In this document: one piece after another, positions 59,658 to 64,000 of the stretch
How positions within the stretch are numbered: position 1 is the first letter of the stretch
Layout of the letters: each line of letters opens with the position of its first letter
NCBI RefSeq assembly: GCF_000205165.1
Contig: NZ_GL883885.1
Location: 25,529 to 89,528, forward strand
DNA length: 64,000 nt
Direction of reading: 5' to 3'
From: Paraprevotella xylaniphila YIT 11841
GTDB taxonomy: Bacteria; Bacteroidota; Bacteroidia; Bacteroidales; Bacteroidaceae
The notes under the pieces: model-generated
Database searches by the model: none
What the model saw: only the letters and a program-made list of their open reading frames with translations
What the model was told of the DNA's origin: nothing
Translations under genes and position numbers: made by a program

Positions 59658-60767
59658 TTAGTCCATCTTCTTTTCTTTCCTCTCGCGCGGGATGACCTCC
59701 GTCCCGTCGGCCAGGTTCAGGTTGCCCGACGTGATTACCACATCGCCGTCCTCTATCTTCGTCTCCTTCCGCGCATTGCCTGTCACGGCATATTGGCTGA
59801 TATTGGAATACACCACATCCACGTAAGTCCACACGGCGTGTCCTTCCTCCAAGCGGAAGAGCACATGGAAACCGTCACGCATCACCACCGCGTCCTTGGG
59901 TACGACAAACATGTCCGGCACCTCCTTCTCGATGACGACCTTCACGTTCATCCCCTCCATCAACACATTGCCCCGGTTCCTGATTCTTGCGCGTATCTTC
60001 ACCTGCCCCTTCTCGTCGATGGACGGATTTACCTCCGTCACCTTCCCCGTGAACTCCTCGTTTTCGTCCACGAAAGGAGACACGACGACCTTCTGCCCGA
60101 TGCTCACCGACTGCAATTCGGCCTCCAAGATGCAGAACTCCACGTCGAACCAAGTGTCGTCTATCAACGTGCAGAACTTCTCCTTCGGCTGTTGGTAAAG
60201 TTTGCAGTCCATGTCGGCCACGCGCCCTGCGAAAGGAGCATAGAGGTTGCACCGCTCCAGATTGAGCCGGGCCGTCTGCAAGGCATATTCCGCCGACGTA
60301 TAGCCCGAAGTCACTTTGGCCCTCTTGAGAATCGCTTCCGGCACCCCGGCCATCGTCTCGTCATATCCCTGTCCGATAAGTTTGTCCACCAGTTCCACTT
60401 CCGCCTTCTCCATCTCCTGTTCGGCCTTGGCCAGTTCCCGCCGGGCTTCACGGTCGTCCACCGAAGCCAGCAACGCGCCCTTCTTCACCAAAGAGCCGTT
60501 CTTCACATGGATGGCATGCAACAACCCGGTAGCCGGCATGGCCAGTTCGCTTTTGGCCGCCGCCCTCAACTTGCCGTTGCACTTGATTTGCTTGTTGAAC
60601 ACCACCTTGTGCAACATCATCGTATCCACATAATTCTCGTTCAGTTTCTGCACCGCGCCCTCCATGGCCTGTTCCTTTTCTTCGTCTTGTCCGTCCGTTT
60701 CCTTGCAGCCGCACACGGCTCCCCAGACGGCCCACACCACGAGGCTTATTCCCGTAATCCGTTTCAT
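59658..60767 (-). CDS. membrane fusion protein (HlyD/AcrA family) lipoprotein
   Basis: A periplasmic adaptor of 369 residues that joins RND pump and TolC. The N-terminus (MKRITGISLVVWAVWGAVCGC) carries a lipobox-like end with Cys21. A lipoyl-like half (ATGLLHAIHVKNGSLVKKGALLASVDD), a coiled-coil hairpin (about 100-160, RREL-KAEQEMEKAEVELVDKLI), the second lipoyl half (YAPFAGRVADMDCKLY) and beta-barrel domains (VVSPFVDENEEFTGKVTEVNP) follow in order. It is the second exporter gene, 12 bases after tolC. Confidence 0.92.
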   Translation of the reverse strand: MKRITGISLVVWAVWGAVCGCKETDGQDEEKEQAMEGAVQKLNENYVDTMMLHKVVFNKQIKCNGKLRAAAKSELAMPATGLLHAIHVKNGSLVKKGALLASVDDREARRELAKAEQEMEKAEVELVDKLIGQGYDETMAGVPEAILKRAKVTSGYTSAEYALQTARLNLERCNLYAPFAGRVADMDCKLYQQPKEKFCTLIDDTWFDVEFCILEAELQSVSIGQKVVVSPFVDENEEFTGKVTEVNPSIDEKGQVKIRARIRNRGNVLMEGMNVKVVIEKEVPDMFVVPKDAVVMRDGFHVLFRLEEGHAVWTYVDVVYSNISQYAVTGNARKETKIEDGDVVITSGNLNLADGTEVIPRERKEKKMD

Positions 60768-60779
60768 ATCTGTCTGTCG

Positions 60780-62270
60780 TTAATTTACCAAATCATTAAA
60801 ATTCACCCCGATGTTCTCCTTGCGGATAAAATCGTACAGCGTCAACTTCTGTATGCCGTAATAGTCCGTCCAGAACTGTTGCAGTTGACTGATGTACTGG
60901 TGCTGTGCGCTTTCAAACTCCTCTTGCGCCGTGTTCAGCTCCGTCACCGTCACCGACCCGTTCTCGAACCGCTTCTTCATGATGTCGTAACGTTCGGCGG
61001 CAATGTCCTGCGCACGGAGTGAAGTCTTGCACTGTTCGGCCTGGTTGTTGAACTGCAGCACCTTCGTCCGCACGTCGTGCGCAAATTCTATGTTAGCCTG
61101 CTCTATCTGGGTCTTGGTGATTTCCACGTCCGTCTTGGCCATGCGCACCTTTCCCCGGCCCATGCCCCAGTCGTATATCGGGATGGTCATCGTAAGCCCC
61201 ACCGTCTCGTAGTCTTTCAGGCGACGGTAGGCGGCAGGCAACTCATTCGCCGACTGGCTCAGGCCAAGCCTTCCGCGGAACTCCACCTGCAAGCCCCTGT
61301 TGGCCTTCGCCTCGGCCAATGCCCGCTGCGACTCCAACAGGTTCAACTGTTGTTCGATCGAATGCGAAGATCCCGTCCATGCCTTGTCGAGCACCTGTTC
61401 GGCGTTCATCTCGATGTCCGGCATATAATAGGGCGGCAGCAGCTCTATGTCCTCGTAGTCTACAATGCGCAAATAAGAAAACAGGCTGAACAGCTGGGTC
61501 CTCAGCGTAAGGCTCGTGCTGTTCACGCTCATCTTGGCGTTCAGCAACGAAAGTTCCATCTGCAGCACCTCGCTTTTTGTGGTCGTCCCCAAGTCCAGCC
61601 TCTTCTTGGCTATCTCGAAAAGATGTTTCCGGTCCTCATAGTCTGCCACGCTCTGGCGGTAATTTTCCTGCGCCGAAAGCACCGTAAAGAACAGGTTCGT
61701 CACGTTGATGGTGATGTCCTGCATCGTTTCCAGATAAGCCCTCTGCGCATTCTCGTATTGCAGCGGTGCCGTCTTCTTCCGCCACTTCAGGGCATTGTAA
61801 GCCCGGATGGGCTGCGTGTAATTCAGGATGAGGGGCACCGTGTTATACGTCTGCGAATCGTAGTTGAACTGGTCCAACCGCGACAGTGACGACTGCAATG
61901 ACAGCGTACCGCCCAAAAACGGGATGTTCTGGTTCACGGACAGCGTCAGGTCGTTCGAGAGCGAGTTGTTGTCCACGTAAGAGATACGCCCCGTGTCCGG
62001 GTCGCGGGCCTCCACGATGGAGCGGTCGAAGTTCATCACCCCGCCCGAAAGGTTCAACGAGGGCAACAGTTCCGCCCGGTAAGAACGGTAGTTCCAATAC
62101 TGTCCTAAGAAACTGTAGCGGGCCACCTGCGCCGCATACGAATCCCGTTTGGCTATTTCAATGGCTTCCGTCAACGACAGTTTGCGCACCTGTTGCGCCC
62201 CTACCGGCACGACAGCCACCCACAAGCACCACAAAGCACCACGCAAATATTTTCCTATTTCGCTTTTCAT
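60780..62270 (-). CDS. TolC-family outer membrane efflux protein
   Basis: A 496-residue outer-membrane channel subunit with signal peptide (about 1-25, ending VGAQ). Two OEP repeats are visible: LSLTEAIEIAKRDSYAAQVARYSF and later DVEITKTQIEQANIEFAHDVRTKVLQFNNQAEQCKTSL, with long helices typical of the periplasmic tunnel. It heads the exporter genes and starts 3 bases after the O-antigen-ligase/TPR gene's stop, so that gene is probably in the same transcript. It provides the outer-membrane exit for the two RND pumps. Confidence 0.92.
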   Translation of the reverse strand: MKSEIGKYLRGALWCLWVAVVPVGAQQVRKLSLTEAIEIAKRDSYAAQVARYSFLGQYWNYRSYRAELLPSLNLSGGVMNFDRSIVEARDPDTGRISYVDNNSLSNDLTLSVNQNIPFLGGTLSLQSSLSRLDQFNYDSQTYNTVPLILNYTQPIRAYNALKWRKKTAPLQYENAQRAYLETMQDITINVTNLFFTVLSAQENYRQSVADYEDRKHLFEIAKKRLDLGTTTKSEVLQMELSLLNAKMSVNSTSLTLRTQLFSLFSYLRIVDYEDIELLPPYYMPDIEMNAEQVLDKAWTGSSHSIEQQLNLLESQRALAEAKANRGLQVEFRGRLGLSQSANELPAAYRRLKDYETVGLTMTIPIYDWGMGRGKVRMAKTDVEITKTQIEQANIEFAHDVRTKVLQFNNQAEQCKTSLRAQDIAAERYDIMKKRFENGSVTVTELNTAQEEFESAQHQYISQLQQFWTDYYGIQKLTLYDFIRKENIGVNFNDLVN

Positions 62271-62273
62271 GGT

Positions 62274-64000
62274 TCACTTATTATCATTTAAAAACTCTTT
62301 CGCTTCGTTTTTCATCTCCCGCACGGCCGGGGAATCCACTTTCGGCCTGAAAGCGATGATTTTCCGGGCTACCTCCTCAGCCTTTTGCATTTGTCCGTCT
62401 GCTTCATAAAGCTTCATCAACCGGTAGAGCGGATACATGCGCCCCGGCAACATCCCGAAAGCCTTCCGGTACGCCGATTCGGCCTCTGCCACAGCACCCA
62501 AATCCCGGTAGTTGTTCCCCATCAGCGTGTAAAACACAGGGTCGCAACTCACCTTCATGCCTTGGCGCAGCACCGCATTACTCTCGTTGTAACGCCCGGC
62601 CTCCCGCAATGCGCTACCAAAGGTAAACAAAAAATCCGGATAAGCTTTCAAATCCTCATACTTTTTGCGGTAATCTTCCAAAAATGCCACATCCTGGATG
62701 CCACGCACGCGGCGGAACTCCCCGTAAGCCTCCACGCGCCGGGCCGTATCGGCCGACAGGTTCCACACGCACCAACCGCCTGCGGCCACCACAGGCCACA
62801 CGGCCATCCTCTTCCACCACCACACTTCCACCGTGCCGGCTTCGAGCGACACCGCCAAGGCGACCCACGCCACGGCCAACGACAGGAACGGCCACAAGGC
62901 GAAAGGATAGGAAAACAGGGAAGAGACCAACAAGACCAACCAGCCGTAGGCCGAGACCTCACCACGCTTGCACAACACTGCCAAGCTCCACAAGCCCAAC
63001 ACCAAGGCCGGAACGGCCCCTAACACGCCCTGTTCCACGCCCACGCCCAACACGCCGTTGAAGGCATACTCCGGACTACCGGCCACCACCGACAGCGGCG
63101 AGCCGGGACGCACGGTGAAGAAAGCCTCCTGTGCTGCACCGTAGGCCTGCGCATAGCCGCCAAGCCCGTGCCCGCAAAACCATTCCCCGGCCCAGGCCCG
63201 TCCGGCCACCATCGTCATCAGCAGGCGCCCGTCTGCCGACCCTTGTTTCAGGAAGTAAGCCGCCACGCCTACACACGCCGCCACGCCCATTCCCCCAAGC
63301 ACCCATCGCCGATGCTTCTTCCACAGCAGGCAGGCCGCAGCCACCGCCACCGCCACCCAGGCCGCACGGCTCCACGTGGCGACCAATACGGGAAAGCAAA
63401 AAACCGCCACTGCCGCCACGCTCCAAGCCCCCACCCGGCTCCACCGGCCACGCCCGGCAAAGACCTCTCCATGCCTGTACCACCAAGCTACGGAGACGGC
63501 CCACACCACGGCCACGAATATGGCATACGGGCCGGGATTGAAAAACGTGCCCGTCACGTCAAACAGATGGTGCCGGGATGCCTCCCGACCCATCAACTGC
63601 ATGAAGCCCGTCCAAAGCTCATAGCCGCCCACTACACAAAGCCCGACCCACCAAAGCCGGGTAAAAGCCCTTCCGCAGTAAGGGATAACCAACCGCAGGC
63701 ATACGTAGGCCACTCCCAAGGCCATGGCCTTGCCGTATGCTTCCACCGCCGGACAGGGCGACACGAACACATAGTTCAGCGAAACGCAGACCCACCAAAA
63801 CAAGGCCACGCCGTCCGCCCAATGCAGGCGCGGCAACCGCCGCCCCAAGCATACGGTCGTCAAGGCCAAGACGGCCAAAGCCGCTACCGCCCGGTAGCCC
63901 CAAACGTCCGACACGGAAAGCATCGCCTCTGTCCGCCACACGACAGGGGCACACAACGCCGCCACGGCTATAGCCGCCACGCCATACCTTATTATATATG
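62274..64000 (-). CDS. O-antigen ligase-like membrane protein with C-terminal TPR, 5' end beyond window
   Basis: A polytopic protein open to base 64000. The first in-window start-like codon (GTG at 63980) is preceded by in-frame codons without a stop, so the real N-terminus probably lies outside. About 10-12 hydrophobic segments include the Wzy_C-type signature (GTFFNPGPYAIFVAVVWAVSVAWW and CFPVLVATWSRAAWVAVAV), followed by a periplasmic loop with GHGLGGYAQAYGAAQEAFF. The C-terminal 130 residues (GNNYRDLGAVAEAESAYRKAFGMLPGRMYPLYRL) are tetratricopeptide repeats. O-antigen ligases join glycans to lipid A-core or to proteins; the TPR form is common in Bacteroidetes. Composition is very G/C-rich here. 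Confidence 0.8.
   Translation of the reverse strand, partial: YIIRYGVAAIAVAALCAPVVWRTEAMLSVSDVWGYRAVAALAVLALTTVCLGRRLPRLHWADGVALFWWVCVSLNYVFVSPCPAVEAYGKAMALGVAYVCLRLVIPYCGRAFTRLWWVGLCVVGGYELWTGFMQLMGREASRHHLFDVTGTFFNPGPYAIFVAVVWAVSVAWWYRHGEVFAGRGRWSRVGAWSVAAVAVFCFPVLVATWSRAAWVAVAVAAACLLWKKHRRWVLGGMGVAACVGVAAYFLKQGSADGRLLMTMVAGRAWAGEWFCGHGLGGYAQAYGAAQEAFFTVRPGSPLSVVAGSPEYAFNGVLGVGVEQGVLGAVPALVLGLWSLAVLCKRGEVSAYGWLVLLVSSLFSYPFALWPFLSLAVAWVALAVSLEAGTVEVWWWKRMAVWPVVAAGGWCVWNLSADTARRVEAYGEFRRVRGIQDVAFLEDYRKKYEDLKAYPDFLFTFGSALREAGRYNESNAVLRQGMKVSCDPVFYTLMGNNYRDLGAVAEAESAYRKAFGMLPGRMYPLYRLMKLYEADGQMQKAEEVARKIIAFRPKVDSPAVREMKNEAKEFLNDNK

Noticed and set aside
58788..61022. 744-codon open frame on the plus strand, antisense to the RND/MFP/TolC genes
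   Set aside because: It is the mirror of three strongly supported genes, is His/Arg-rich with no domain I recognise, and crosses two gene borders. It is an effect of codon use in G/C-rich genes.
1..64000. CRISPR arrays, rRNA genes, insertion sequence transposases, phage genes, replication origin
   Set aside because: I looked for regularly spaced repeats, rRNA-like segments, transposase motifs and integrases and saw none. The only RNA genes supported are one tRNA and one riboswitch.

Overview
The window is from a Bacteroidales genome, most likely a gut Bacteroides-like species. Three things point there. Many genes start just downstream of the Bacteroidetes -7 box TAnnTTTG, sometimes with a -33 TTTG about 20 bases upstream, and nearly all lack strong Shine-Dalgarno sites. 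There is a giant hybrid two-component regulator (HTCS) of the Bacteroides type. Periplasmic pectin-degrading enzymes (GH2, GH51, GH95, GH105, CE12 and a GH28-like enzyme) are scattered between housekeeping genes. All family names here come from reading the translated sequence; no database search was run.

Layout. 1-2.4 kb: a peptidase D cut by the window edge, a small membrane protein and an OmpH/Skp-like lipoprotein. 2.4-14.4 kb, all on the minus strand and closely packed: purF, carA, carB, an SLC13-type permease, cysC, cysD, cysN and a PAPS-dependent sulfotransferase. The nucleotide-precursor genes read straight into a sulfate uptake, activation and transfer block. 14.5-16 kb: a GH28-like enzyme. 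16.7-20.6 kb: a cobalamin riboswitch followed by a three-gene acyl-CoA (propionyl-CoA) carboxylase operon. 20.6-26.9 kb: two tandem AraC regulators, one with unusual cysteine clusters, facing two operons (acetyltransferase + MATE exporter; DUF3737 + MalY-like C-S lyase). Those two operons carry the same 21-base-period operator at the same distance from their -7 boxes. 27-33 kb: a secreted cysteine-rich protein, a long perfect hairpin, and a CE12-GH2-GH105 rhamnogalacturonan operon. 33.2 kb: tRNA-Thr(CGT). 33.5-39.5 kb: an arylpyruvate/aryl-CoA operon (omega-amidase-like, iorA, iorB, aminotransferase, paaK, ACT protein). 39.7-41.9 kb: GH95. 42-46 kb: an accessory stretch with a macrodomain hydrolase, a flavin reductase, a decayed sorting-domain remnant, a DUF3791/DUF3990/small-protein cassette that looks like an ADP-ribosyltransferase toxin-antitoxin module, and a Vsr endonuclease with no methylase beside it. 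45.8-49.1 kb: GH51 arabinofuranosidase, mltG and an ECF sigma factor. 49.3-53.4 kb: the HTCS. 53.3-64 kb, minus strand: an O-antigen-ligase/TPR protein (cut by the window edge), TolC, a membrane fusion lipoprotein and two different RND permeases.

How the genes fit together. The sulfate block contains everything from sulfate entry to a sulfonated product. The arylpyruvate operon would convert aromatic amino acids to aryl-acetyl-CoA/aryl acetates or run in reverse. The carboxylase operon belongs to propionate/methylmalonyl-CoA metabolism and is placed under B12 control. The two AraC genes and their two target operons look like one small regulon for handling a thiol, sulfur or toxic compound. 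The strongest candidates for something not yet described are that regulon, the DUF3991-type-like small cassette (DUF3791/DUF3990), the repeated operator in front of the HTCS, and the cysteine-rich secreted protein.
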